Assembly: GCF_964355755.1 (NCBI RefSeq)
Contig: NC_092677.1
Span: 7,943,001-8,007,000, forward strand
Length of the DNA: 64,000 bases
Reading direction: 5' to 3'
Source of the DNA: Antedon mediterranea
Lineage: Eukaryota > Echinodermata > Crinoidea > Comatulida > Antedonidae
Shown: in pieces, positions 46,701 through 52,565 of the stretch
Layout of the letters: each line of letters opens with the position of its first letter
Position numbering within the stretch: the stretch's first letter is position 1
Translations under genes and position numbers: made by a program
The notes under the pieces: generated by a model
Databases searched by the model: none
Seen by the model: the letters and a program-made list of their open reading frames with translations, nothing else
What the model was told of the DNA's origin: nothing

Positions 46701-48308
46701 AACGTTCAAAATGAACAAGGTTAGGTAAAAACCTCAATATAACTTAATAAAAACGTTTTCAAAACGTTTTGTGTTAGCTGGGTTTCTTGCACACATACTG
46801 TTTGCAAATTTTGCATGACATGACAATGTTCAATGTTTTTGTTTCTATGGAACGTCTAAAGAGCAAAAATTATATTGAGGGCTGAAAACTCTGTGGAGTA
46901 CATCTACAGTGTGGATGGAACAATGTAAAATTAAAATTGTAATGATAATAGTATAATCATGCTAGTACGAAGAAATAAATCCTCGCAAATACATTTTAAT
47001 TTAAAAATCATGATAATAAGTTTTTTTGGTTTTTTTTTCGTTTTCTTTCTGTTTTTATACTTGTTCTATTATTGTTGCTCTTTTGGCGCTCTATAGAAAC
47101 AAAAACATTGAGCATGGGAGGAGTTACAGTATACAAAGAAACACGTCTGTAAAATCATCAATTTAAAGGATTTATTTATTTGTTTTTATGTGTTTCTCCT
47201 TCTGAAAGTTTATAAGTCATAATTTTAAAGTGTGGTATTCAGGATAAAGTCAGTTAACAAATTTGGAGTCAAAATACAAGAAAGGCAGCTGCGAAAGAAA
47301 AACATCCTCTGAACCAACACAATTGGAGTAAATATATACCAACAAACAATCCGTCAAGTTTGTTTGTTGTAAAGAAAAAATATACATTTACTCAACGGGC
47401 GAAAATAACGTTAGTTTATCTATGTTTTGCGGTAGTATTTCATTATATTTATGGTAATAAATGAAACCTACTATGTTTAAAATTATGTATGGATAAACAA
47501 GTATTGTTTTTAAGCTGTAGTATATCTTAGAATTTGTAATCTTAGGTCTTGGGTCTTAGCTTTCGTGATCTTAGGTCTTAGGGGGTCTTAGCTTTCGTGG
47601 TCTTAGGTTTCGTGACACCCGTCGATCGCGTGCTTAAGTTAGCGTGTACCGACCGACCAACCGACCGATATAGTGAGCTGTAGAGTCGCGTTGCACGCGA
47701 CTAAAAAGAGTAGGCCACAGTAACTCGGTTGCACTGCCAACACAACAGACAGTGTGTGTTTGCAAGTATGACGTCATGAGCTCACGCATGCATCATGAAT
47801 GTTCATGATATATGCACGCCCTCTATAGTGTCTGCCTTAACCTTATAGGGAAAAAAAAATGCTTCCCCGCATAGTCTTCGTCAATGATTGACGATGGATA
47901 AAATGAATACAATTTTTTGGAACAGTAGGTGTGTTGTAAAACACATAATAAATGTTTTGTATTGTTGAATTGAGATAATATTCCATTCGATTTCCTCTGT
48001 TACTGTAAGCATATTATATTCTACATTATGCAAATATGGGATAGGTCCTTAAGCATACGTATCACTAATAATATTGATTTCTTATATTTCCAGGTCTAAA
48101 TGTAGGCAATTATTATAAACTTCCTGATTTCACAAGGGCAGCGAAGGCGCTAGAGTTTATCCACGAACAACTGGAAACCGAACATGGCGGAATCCTACGT
48201 TTGGACACAGACCTACCGGATACTCATATGATCATAGTCTTTTTGTTGGACTATCTGTTCGTCAATTCTGAATATAACATCATAGCATTAGACAAGTGTA
48301 TTGTGTAA
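22596..48308 (+). CDS. FkbM-type methyltransferase fused to a NodB-like domain, type II membrane protein
   Basis: Six exons join in perfect phase: 22596-22708, 23710-23972, 26407-26695, 27503-27656, 28588-29044, 48094-48308 (1491 nt, 496 aa), all with GT/AG borders. Residues 1-37 hold a short basic N-terminus and one hydrophobic segment (about 12-31), a type II signal anchor placing the rest in the ER/Golgi lumen or outside. Residues 65-260 are FkbM-like: the SAM motif LLDCGGN (67-73), an acidic residue after beta 2 (E97) and the family hallmark KIDIQGGE (197-204). Residues 290-480 follow a NodB/polysaccharide-deacetylase pattern: IPVTVFV (322-328), YDIGLRGTH (347-355), G-I-T-P-T-Y-F-L-P (385-393) and GGILRL near 445. 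Metal ligands expected in NodB (DD, HxxxH, RPP) are not conserved, so deacetylase activity is doubtful. A role in modifying a secreted glycan is inferred. Intron 5 is 19,049 bp because of nested transposons. Confidence 0.85.
22709..23709 (+). other. intron 1, with 16-bp minisatellite
   Basis: Donor GTAACA, acceptor AACTAG. Apart from the minisatellite at 23,173-23,350 it holds nothing recognised. Confidence 0.7.
23173..23350 (+). repeat. 16-bp minisatellite (about 11 copies)
   Basis: Tandem CTAGGACAACTACCCC with point variants (AATT for AACT, CCCTCTAGG). There are no spacers between units, so it is not a CRISPR-like array. Confidence 0.95.
23710..23972 (+). CDS. FkbM/NodB-like gene, exon 2 (SAM-binding motif)
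   Basis: Codes residues 38-126 with RKILLDCGGNVASTVKMF, the first beta strand and glycine loop of the methyltransferase fold, and FIIHSFEIDD, the second strand with its acidic end. Donor G|GTAGGG, one base carried over. Confidence 0.85.
24211..25668. mobile_element. foldback-type element in intron 2
   Basis: Two long inverted arms are made of irregularly iterated words: GCTAATGTAGAAA and CAGCTTATGTAGTAAA in the left arm (24,211-24,400 and 24,812-24,845), and their complements TTTCTACATTAGC and TTACTACATAAGCTG in the right arm (25,450-25,668). The middle (24,846-25,400) is again palindromic, made of CTCTCGTAAATGACCACCTC-type words and complements (GAGAGGTGGTCGATTATGAG). A truncated LINE at 24,399-24,811 is inserted in the left arm. 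No ORF. The structure fits foldback transposons; the superfamily is unknown. Confidence 0.65.
24399..24811 (-). mobile_element. L2/CR1-like LINE 3' end inserted in the foldback element
   Basis: The reverse strand reads AAPMLWNSLPNYIKDAQSVA then FKRLLKTYLFLKGF and a stop, the C-terminus of a CR1/L2-like ORF2. It is followed by GCGCTTAGAGG, then GCTATATAAATCCAGGATATT and an (ATT)n tail, typical of these LINEs. TTAT occurs at both junctions as a probable target duplication. The foldback arm resumes exactly on both sides. Confidence 0.8.
25669..26406. other. rest of intron 2; iterated TTAACCGATAA words
   Basis: From 25,865 to 26,180 the word TTAACCGATAATT recurs in both orientations, beginning with TTAAGGCCATGTTTCC and ending near GCGGAAACACGG. 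This may be a degenerate MITE of the PIF/Harbinger type, but the ends do not match well enough to fix borders. Confidence 0.35.
26407..26695 (+). CDS. FkbM/NodB-like gene, exon 3 (FkbM hallmark)
   Basis: Acceptor TTTAAACAG, donor AA|GTAAGT. Codes residues 126-222, including NLSRWIKDNLRKEDYVIFK and KIDIQGGEFCVLDQMLKDG, the conserved centre of FkbM methyltransferases (DVEG/DIQGGE motif). Confidence 0.85.
26696..27502 (+). other. intron 3, nothing recognised
   Basis: GT..AG borders (GTAAGT / TTTTCAG). No repeat or gene signature was recognised inside. Confidence 0.6.
27503..27656 (+). CDS. FkbM/NodB-like gene, exon 4
   Basis: Codes residues 222-273, including YYGEYHLSHHVGY and DMVLWEGEFRNYVDFDTLHP, the last part of the methyltransferase fold and the link to the second domain. 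Donor CAA|GTAAGA, phase 0. Confidence 0.8.
27657..28587 (+). other. intron 4, with a retroelement 3' tail
   Basis: At 28,040-28,165 a segment with GGTGTTTAGCACC (small hairpin) and a TGAATAAATAAATAAATAAAT tail looks like the 3' end of a non-LTR retroelement. No coding part is attached. Confidence 0.45.
28588..29044 (+). CDS. FkbM/NodB-like gene, exon 5 (NodB-like domain)
   Basis: Acceptor TTTGTTTAG, donor G|GTAAGT. Codes residues 274-426. DLAIVITIGMCKKEAVKVIS aligns with beta 1 of NodB (where DDG is expected), then KIPVTVFVYSEFA, then KVYDIGLRGTHQY, then REAIVTAEMRLNEIGITPTY. Confidence 0.8.
29085..29432 (+). mobile_element. SINE with tRNA-like head and conserved central domain
   Basis: Head: GCGGTTAAGACAGTGG and GGCAAGGGTTCGAGCC (box A/box B spacing). 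Central part: TTCTCGGATAAGGAC, TAAACCGTAGGTCC, GTGCACTTTAAAGAACCT, ACATCTTTCGAGACGAGTAG. Tail: A-rich at 29,425-29,440. The central words recur in the composite SINE at 35,880-36,330. It lies at the start of intron 5. Confidence 0.65.
29520..29850 (+). repeat. dispersed repeat, copy 2 (first at 3,780-4,010)
   Basis: Shares the TTAGAGGTTAAATATAAGAT block and the GAGGAGCCGAATCACCGGAT end with the copy in the CAP-EGF gene. It is longer by an insertion of about 110 bp after GGAATATATATTTC. Confidence 0.6.
29851..31030. other. intron 5 sequence left of the transposon nest
   Basis: Contains degenerate TACATGAATATTCATGAA words (29,930-30,000), whose flanks (GGTTAAGGCAG ... CTATAGAGGGC) recur inverted at about 47,810-47,850. 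Otherwise nothing was recognised. Confidence 0.4.
31031..31066 (+). mobile_element. GACC-rich repeat, copy D, left fragment (outermost layer)
   Basis: ACAAGGCGGCCATATAGATGGCTGCAGTCGATCGCG is the start of the GACC-rich family. It resumes at 47,621 with GTCGATCGCGTGCTTAAG and the GACC tract, ending in CGCGACTAAAAA at about 47,707. GTCGATCGCG is present on both sides of the inserted element. Confidence 0.75.
31067..31278 (+). mobile_element. MULE-like long-TIR element, left part
   Basis: Starts GGGTGTCACGAAAGCTAAGA. About 210 bp, the complement of most of 47,140-47,620, allowing for divergence. With the right part it makes a non-autonomous element of about 1 kb flanked by a 10-bp duplication (GTCGATCGCG), which fits Mutator-like elements (9-11 bp). 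A second copy starts at 63,840. Confidence 0.65.
31285..31975 (+). repeat. left subterminal array, about 100-bp units
   Basis: AACGTTTAAATAGCGTTACT recurs at 31,431, 31,531, 31,632 and 31,736, then in diverged form at 31,840 and 31,922. Units are 100-104 bp, each with several AACGTT or ACGTTT words. Confidence 0.85.
32035..32500 (+). pseudogene. LINE reverse transcriptase C-terminal fragment inside the transposon
   Basis: Reads (with frameshifts) VDEKLNWCNNIQKLYKKG, YLLRQLRKFNVSKQI, LFYQSTILSVISFC, then LSQTDHPLHKVYTFLPPNIR and RSRTKRYNKSFVPQSI. This is the typical end of jockey/CR1-type LINE proteins. It is broken and has no 3' tail in place. Confidence 0.65.
32883..41748 (-). CDS. transposon-encoded DUF4806 protein (multi-exon)
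   Basis: Reverse-strand exons: 41748-41647, 40415-40154, 38203-38123, 36728-36690, 36458-36390, 35711-35634, 35501-35415, 34040-33993, 33832-33636, then probably one at about 32,972-32,883. All nine firm exons join in phase with GT/AG borders. N-terminus: MEQRYAVVIFKGTELEEESV, EKWLAEV, then VRAVHWPVG, KWKLFKIRKISKL and a basic, acidic-spaced region, the known N-terminal module of DUF4806 proteins. The middle is low-complexity. C-terminus: LMRFNSLENDLLEIKNLLKA (coiled coil) and EWPMSSMAQFDCFEVKLKND, the start of DUF4806. Such proteins accompany CACTA-like elements; a DNA-binding helper role is inferred. The last exon is uncertain because its best frame needs a non-consensus donor. Confidence 0.65.
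33425..33500 (-). repeat. ATTC microsatellite / reverse retroelement tail
   Basis: TTCATTCATTCATTCA followed by T-rich sequence, as at the 3' end of a reverse-strand LINE or SINE. No coding part is visible. Confidence 0.35.
35880..36330 (-). mobile_element. composite SINE: 5S rRNA head, tRNA-like part, central domain
   Basis: Read on the reverse strand. At 36,325-36,210 is a nearly full-length 5S rRNA relative with TACGGCCATAC, the Pol III control words AGTTAAGCAACG and TTCTGGATGGGAGACCG, and the ending GGGTGCTGTA. At 36,205-36,135 a tRNA-like unit follows, with GATGGTGTAATGG (box A) and GCATGGGTTCAAGGTT (box B). At 36,110-35,990 lies a central domain (CTCGTCCTTCGGATGGGATG, TGCACGTTGAAGAACTTGGT, TTCGAAAAGAGTAGGGG). 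The tail runs to about 35,880. It lies between two exons of the DUF4806 gene. Confidence 0.75.
36210..36325 (-). ncRNA. 5S rRNA-derived segment (SINE head, not a functional 5S gene)
   Basis: About 115 of 120 positions of 5S are represented, with the internal promoter words largely kept but with many substitutions (GCGTTGAAACACCGG in place of the usual loop A/B region). It is followed directly by a tRNA-like unit and not by a T-run terminator. Confidence 0.75.
38441..40089. mobile_element. TTAGTCG-ended element in a DUF4806 intron, itself interrupted
   Basis: The left end TTAGTCGTAGTTCGC (38,441) and right end GAACTACGACTAAAG (about 40,089) are inverted. Further AGTCGA/TCGACT words lie inside both ends. 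A GACC-rich repeat (38,628-39,427) is inserted in it. No ORF was found. Confidence 0.45.
38628..39427 (+). mobile_element. GACC-rich dispersed repeat, copy C
   Basis: Full copy with AACAAGGCCAACAGCC, GTCGCGTGCTACAATG, a GACA/GACC tract, the conserved core and a second tract. It ends in AGTCGCTTCCACGCGACTAA, where GTCGC..GCGAC can form a small hairpin just before the CTAAAAA end. Confidence 0.8.
40640..40700 (-). repeat. reverse-strand LINE-type tail (TTGAAT words)
   Basis: AATTCAATTCAATTCAAATT is the complement of a TTGAAT-type LINE 3' repeat. The upstream part of this element is not recognisable. Confidence 0.35.
41024..41640 (+). pseudogene. CR1-like LINE, RT C-terminal part, inserted beside a splice donor
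   Basis: From 41,113 a 159-aa open frame reads YKAYIRPHMEYCIQSWSPYY, LEKVQRRATKMV, LPYEKRLEYLDL, TRRLRGDLIEAFKILKG and VIHHWNSLPEYVIQASSVN, the end of a CR1-family reverse transcriptase. The 3' end is an AAGTGT tandem (41,615-41,640), as in CR1. The tail touches the donor site (GTAAGT on the reverse strand, 41,646-41,641) of exon 1 of the DUF4806 gene. Confidence 0.8.
42127..44166 (-). CDS. tnp2/EnSpm-type transposase, 679 aa
   Basis: One intact reverse-strand frame of 679 codons. Residues 1-120 are basic then acidic and serine-rich. The catalytic core shows NIDGAPLFKSSSSSIWP (D219), YIICDAPARAF (D297), a CxxC pair (GYHGCDKCSQRG, 311-322) and LPIDMITSFPIDFMHQ (364-379). The C-terminal part has RWKATEFRQFLLYTGKLVL, YGEEFLIYNVHTLLHLAD and SAFGFENYMYTLKKLVR with E541 (DUF4218-like). 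These are hallmarks of EnSpm/CACTA-group transposases (Transposase_21/tnp2). D219, D297 and E541 are candidate DDE residues by position; this is inferred. The lack of stops in 2 kb suggests a young copy. It lies upstream of the DUF4806 gene on the same strand, with about 380 bp between them. Confidence 0.85.
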   Translation of the reverse strand: MDRLTMNSELSKQEKRKRYRRNWMKASRAVKRMRENENPDKDEVKESSIKSRSNYECIIRSNYEVDEDSVLFLTDSETGKNASSTESKCDDGYFFSSDSETDDECLVCESDSSKADSVEYLVESPLAFKKQLAEWVCKYNIKHDAVDNLLKLLQKNGHHSELPGTARTLLGTVRTVEIGNKSNMKYHYFGLTEVLKKAYIYCKPKLFHIKALEIGFNIDGAPLFKSSSSSIWPVLCCIANLTPTYVFIVALTEGSTKPSNLDFLSDTIADLQHLLKNGLDVNEMTVPVKIRYIICDAPARAFVKRTKLYSGYHGCDKCSQRGQHKNGRMLFLQTRHLKKRTDQNFRNREFREHHHNDESPFLDLPIDMITSFPIDFMHQTCLGVMKKMLLMWVKGSNRLLRFRLSSAQVQTVSEKLIGLKKYVTNDFQRKPRGLSEIDRWKATEFRQFLLYTGKLVLSRILSHEKYEHFMSLSVACCILVNSKLALAYKEYAHQLLVYFVEKGRNLYGEEFLIYNVHTLLHLADEADLFGNLNNCSAFGFENYMYTLKKLVRSGRHPISQIAKRISERHVLKERVNLNQTPASISFKSPNNCYIISADTCCEVIEDHYDENSTSFVCRVYARSESLFTSPCDSKIINIHKVRNRFTSIKKIKRTDLRFKAMKCNIDDNAAVFMGLLHYN
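44167..45150 (-). promoter_or_regulatory. region upstream of the transposase
   Basis: About 1 kb between the transposase start codon and the tandem array. It contains many AGGCCTA words and a GC-richer block at 44,930-45,030. Being upstream of the only intact long ORF it should hold its promoter, but no defined element was recognised. Confidence 0.35.
45160..46770. repeat. right subterminal array, about 212-bp units
   Basis: TTTTATCACAACGTAAAAA recurs near 45,305, 45,534, 45,746, 45,958 and 46,171 (spacing 229, then about 212), with further partial units up to 46,480. Each unit holds several AACGTTT or ACGTTTCTAA words. Confidence 0.85.
46783..47620 (-). mobile_element. MULE-like long-TIR element, right part
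   Basis: Continues the element interrupted by the CACTA-like insertion. The last roughly 480 bp are complementary to 31,067-31,278 and end in GTTTCGTGACACCC. The part at 47,440-47,550 is the complement of 63,900-64,000, showing a second family member. Confidence 0.65.
47621..47707 (+). mobile_element. GACC-rich repeat, copy D, right fragment
   Basis: Repeats GTCGATCGCG, then GTGCTTAAGTTAGCGTGTAC, a short GACC tract, GTGAGCTGTAGAGTCGCG and the CGCGACTAAAAA end. It completes the short copy begun at 31,031. Confidence 0.75.
48094..48308 (+). CDS. FkbM/NodB-like gene, exon 6 (C-terminus)
   Basis: Acceptor TTATATTTCCAG. Codes residues 426-496, ending in a stop at 48,306. GGILRLDTDLP and the following hydrophobic helix with NSEYNIIALDKC match the last strand, the long helix and the GyxfVtl-type end of NodB-like domains. 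Joins exon 5 in phase across 19 kb. Confidence 0.75.
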
Positions 48309-49575
48309 TTTTTATGTGGATTTTCGAAACGCCCATAAGCAATACCTAGTATATGATTCTATTTGCGAATGTAGTATAGGCCTATACTATTAGTAGGGAC
48401 CTGAAACTTATGACGTCACAATGCATTTTCGTGTCGGCCAAAATATTGACCTGTTTGATATTACTACTACTAATTACTTTAAATATACTTCCCGATTGGC
48501 TACTTTGGCGGTGAGGTGGGGGAGGCGGTTAGTTGGGGAAGGCTTTTAACTATAATGCATTTATTTAGTAATAGTTTTTTAAATATTGACATAGTGAGCT
48601 GTAGCTGTAAAGGAATATGGTTGTTGTTAAGAAGAGGTTGATTAGTAGATTGATACTATAGTTTGGAAAGAGAAATAATCATGTTAATAACTTACAATTT
48701 TTTAATAATTTTGTCACCTATTGCTACACCTTTTTTCCTTATTTATTGAAATGCATATACCGATTTTTTTTATGGAAAAAAACTATTACAATGAAAGCAA
48801 ATATTTCCACAGACTCTGTTATTTCAAAGTGAACGTCCACAATTACTACAGAAATTCGGCCTAATATTTCAGACGTACAGAAAGGATAAACAGGGTACTA
48901 CACGGAAATACAAAACGGAAAATTATTATTTTTGGCCTTAAATTATAGAAAACCTCTGGCCGGAAAAACGCAATCATTATGGACAAACAAATTCATTCTG
49001 CGCCTGGTCAGAAACAAAAAATACAAGCTGACCACCGATAAATTGTGTATTTTTTTACGATGCATTGTGCCAATTTACAAATATTTCTAGCCATGGACTT
49101 CTATAACGCTATATGGATATTGTATACGATGAAACGGGAACTAAATTTCAATTTAGTGGCAGAAAAAAACATTTAATATGAAATTAAGGGTGTTGCCCGG
49201 GCCCTGCGTCCTCCCCTGTCATCCTTGCGCTGTGTCCTAGTGGGAACCAAGCTTAAGGGCCCCGTCATTTTTGTCAGCTACCACTAAACGTCTGTCCACA
49301 ACGACAGCGACTGACAACATAGGAATTGTTTCTAGGTCAATCTTTAATCTATACTATATATAATGTATATATAGTATATACTATATATATACATGAATTA
49401 TAATTTATGTATACATATTTTTTTTTTTCATTTACCAATATCGGTAGTTATTTCATTTATAATTATTATGAAACTATTGAAATATAATTTAAATAATTGT
49501 TATAAAGAAGATGTTAGTTATGTTATTATACTGTAATTTTTTATCCTAAATTATATAATTATATATTCTAGGTTA
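48309..49575. other. 3' flank of the FkbM/NodB-like gene
   Basis: Probably the 3' UTR and intergenic sequence. No canonical AATAAA close to the stop was pinned down. A TA-rich run lies at 49,350-49,400. Confidence 0.4.
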
Positions 49576-49579
49576 TTTT

Positions 49580-49770
49580 TATTTTTTTAGTAATGTGTTT
49601 TGTTGTGGGTCCCTACGAGACAAGTTTTTAACTTCTAGAAGGGATCCATGATAATAATGACTACCAATTACTGCTTTATCTATGTTCACTTTAATATCTT
49701 TTTTTCTATTTTGTATATATTCATTCATTATTATCTAAATAAATATTATCTGAATTAGAATTAAGTCGTC
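49580..49770 (+). mobile_element. LINE 3' UTR fragment (same family as 11.3 kb)
   Basis: TGGGTCCCTACGAGACAAG ... CTTCTAGAAGGGATCC copies the 3' UTR hairpin at 11,335-11,385 and ends in ATAAATATTATCTGAATTAG. The coding part is absent. Confidence 0.55.
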
Positions 49771-49994
49771 TTCCTCGTCTTGACTATGGATTTGACGTAC
49801 GTACCACGTCCACACGATCTAAATGTCCCTATTATAAACCAGAACACCGATTGGTTATAAAATACACAGGAGTAACATTTGTACACTGGACTTCCTAGTT
49901 TTAAGTTCTTATTCAAGAAGAATCACCAGAAATATGTTCGAGGAGAGCCTTGAACACCTGTGGCGATAACTATATGGTTTACGGTGCCCCTATC

Positions 49995-50640
49995 TAACCA
50001 CCGGCCTGATCTTGAAAAATACCCGCACACAATAACCGGTTGAACAGCTCGAGTACAGCATCATAATGTTGAAGACAGGCCGATTTTCTTTAAAAAATAC
50101 TATTTTGATAGATTTAATATACATTTATACAAATGTATTGATTTGCGATGAATGGAACATTCCAAACAACATACCTCCATGATTTAACGCAAGTAGGTAC
50201 ATTTATAGGCACTTAGAATACATTTAAAACCTAAAGATATAGTATTGCAATACTATAAAATACTGTAAATACTTATTAACCACTTTTGGTCGCCATTTGA
50301 ATCGCAAATGTTTTACTGTGAGTGTTGGTACTACTGCTAGATATAATATAAACATATATACAAATAAACGGTATTACTGTGAGTGTGGGAGGAGGCCCTA
50401 CTGTTAGATCATAAACACATAATATACAAATAAACTATATTACTGACAGTTGCTTCTCAACGTTTGTATTAATTAAAAATTACAAAAAAACATAAACGTC
50501 GTAGTGGTTTATCGTCACATGTACTTTACTATTTCAAATGACTATGACAGTGACAGAAATTACTGTGTATTCGAAAACGTCCATCTGTGAGCTCGACCTA
50601 GATGGTACGCGAGCAAAATTAATTTTCTTTCTGTGCATGC
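49995..50640 (+). mobile_element. non-autonomous repeat family R, copy 3 (truncated)
   Basis: CCGGTTGAACAGCTCGAGTA through GGCCGATTTTCTTTAAAAAA matches 61,385-61,450. The TTTTACTGTGAGTGTTGGTA block and the ATTCGAAAACGTCCATCTGT and CCTAGATGGTACGCGAGC end match the other copies. It lacks the first roughly 330 bp. Confidence 0.6.
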
Positions 50641-52143
50641 CATCGCATACTTACATTATTATTGTACAATACATAGACATTAATAGAGGCTCATTTCACT
50701 CATCTTCACAATGCATGTTTCATAATTAAAATAAAATAAACATTGTTCAAAATCGATAAGGTTTGTATTATGGTCAAATCTGTTGTCGGAAACAACTATG
50801 TAATATTATGTATTGATCTTGATATTAAAATAGTTAAATGAAATATTTCACCTTCAATATACAACAACAATATTGTACACAGAGTAGTAGAGTCACAGAG
50901 TGAATGTGCATCGATACCTTTAAATTTGCACCAACAAAAGTGTTTAAAAACTCGACGAAATAGAACCAATGTTGTGAAAATGCACATTTTAACCTCGTGA
51001 AACTGCGGTTCAATCCGTCTCTCCATTTTCCAAATGTCTATATCTAACGGTAACATTTACTAGGCAAATTATATCTATATTCCTATACATTATACACATA
51101 CCGTTACTGTAAACTCTGTAAATGAACTCTTAAATAACTATAACATTATAACGTCATTGCAGAATTAAAATTACTGAATAAACAAAATAGACAATGAAAA
51201 TACATTTGAATAAAATATAGAACTTACCCATGAGTTTAATCGATGAAGTTGGAAGCATTTGTCAAAAACACTACAAAAGTATTAATGAAGTTTAGCACAT
51301 CATTTTACAATCTGTAAGCCCCTAATTTCAAATCCTCGATCCGATCCTACAGTCACAGAAGCGTCACATAATAACATAATCTGTTACGGTAAATAAATTG
51401 TAAAGAAAACATGAAAGAAAAGCTCAAGAATATGGGTAGGCCTACTTTAGTACACCAGTATGCGTGTTACGTCACAGAAGCTCTCGTCTGTTAACAGGTG
51501 ACCATTATTGCTAAATTGCTAACTACACCTGATTGACATTCATAGGCATATTACATCACTGAATAATTGTGTGACTATTTCAAGTATATGATATTAATTT
51601 CAAAGTCAGAATGTTTTCTTTTGTATTGATTGCTCTCACTCTTATTCTATAGCTTAGTGCTTTTATTGGTTTTCAAGTTTACTGTATTTCCCAATTAACA
51701 CTAAAACGAAGCGTCAATTTTTTTAATATAATGTATGCAATTAATTTTGTTACTATTCTTTCTTTGCACCTTAACATTAAATTGTTTATTTCATCTAATA
51801 ATTTTATCGTTTATTTGAATAATAATGACGTGCCATTAACTATATGCTAAACATCTTATAAACATTTGGCTTGGCGAAACCTGTTGTATTTGATCTATTT
51901 CCATGCTTATAGCGACTCCTATTCTAATGTATGCCATTATTAATCTCATGAAATTATTTATGCTTCCTGCCTTAACCCGATAGGAGAAAAAATACATACC
52001 GGTAATAATTGAATGATGGAGGGTAATCTAATGAATGAAAAACACACGGTTATGGTATTTCAAATGGGTTTATTAGGTCTCTATATGTTTACAGTATGAA
52101 AGTTAGACAACACCTTAATTGATGATAGACAGAAAGCATTTAG
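50641..52143. other. gene-free stretch
   Basis: No exon or element end was recognised. Confidence 0.45.
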
Positions 52144-52565
52144 TTGCAATCATCACAGCGTTGGCGTCAACTTAGGAACTCTGTGCAGGAGGCCATATCC
52201 CACGCCAAAGCCACTTTCTACAAGAATTATATTCAATACCTCAAGCGAGATGACCCCAAGAAGTGGCATGATGGCATTTCTAATTTGTGTAACCTGAAAA
52301 AAGGAAAACGTTTAGTATTCCGGGCCTTTCTCTTGGTGAAACCGTTGAAACTGTCAATACGCACTTCGCGAATGTCTGCTCTGAACTACCTGCTTTGCAA
52401 CCCTCACAGTTACCATCTTACCTGTAATCTACCCAGGTCAAGTGAAAGCTGTTATGGATGAATTAAAAATCAACAAATCAAGTCATCCAGACGACCTTCC
52501 ATTTAAGCTGATTAGAGAATTCTCACCTGGGTTAGCTCCTCCTCTTGCTGAGATTTTCATATAAC
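52144..52565 (+). pseudogene. LINE fragment upstream of the reverse transcriptase core
   Basis: Reads RWRQLRNSVQEAISHAKATF, YIQYLKRDDPKKWHDGISNL, and after a frameshift VKAVMDELKINKSSHPDDLP, then LIREFSPGLAPPLAEIF. This is the segment between endonuclease and RT motif 1 in jockey/CR1-like LINEs. It ends before the RT catalytic motifs. Confidence 0.7.

Larger units (their letters stand above)
31279..46782. mobile_element. 15.5-kb CACTA/EnSpm-like DNA transposon
   Basis: Terminal inverted repeats CCCAGCTAACA(A) at 31,279 and TGTTAGCTGGG ending at 46,782, flanked by TTT on both sides (3-bp duplication, as in EnSpm/CACTA). Inside are tandem subterminal arrays rich in AACGTT (100-bp units on the left, 212-bp units on the right), a 679-aa tnp2-type transposase gene and a multi-exon DUF4806 gene, both on the reverse strand. 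The ends do not begin with CACTA, so the family name rests on the transposase. It lies in intron 5 of the FkbM/NodB-like gene and has itself collected LINE, SINE and other insertions. Confidence 0.75.
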
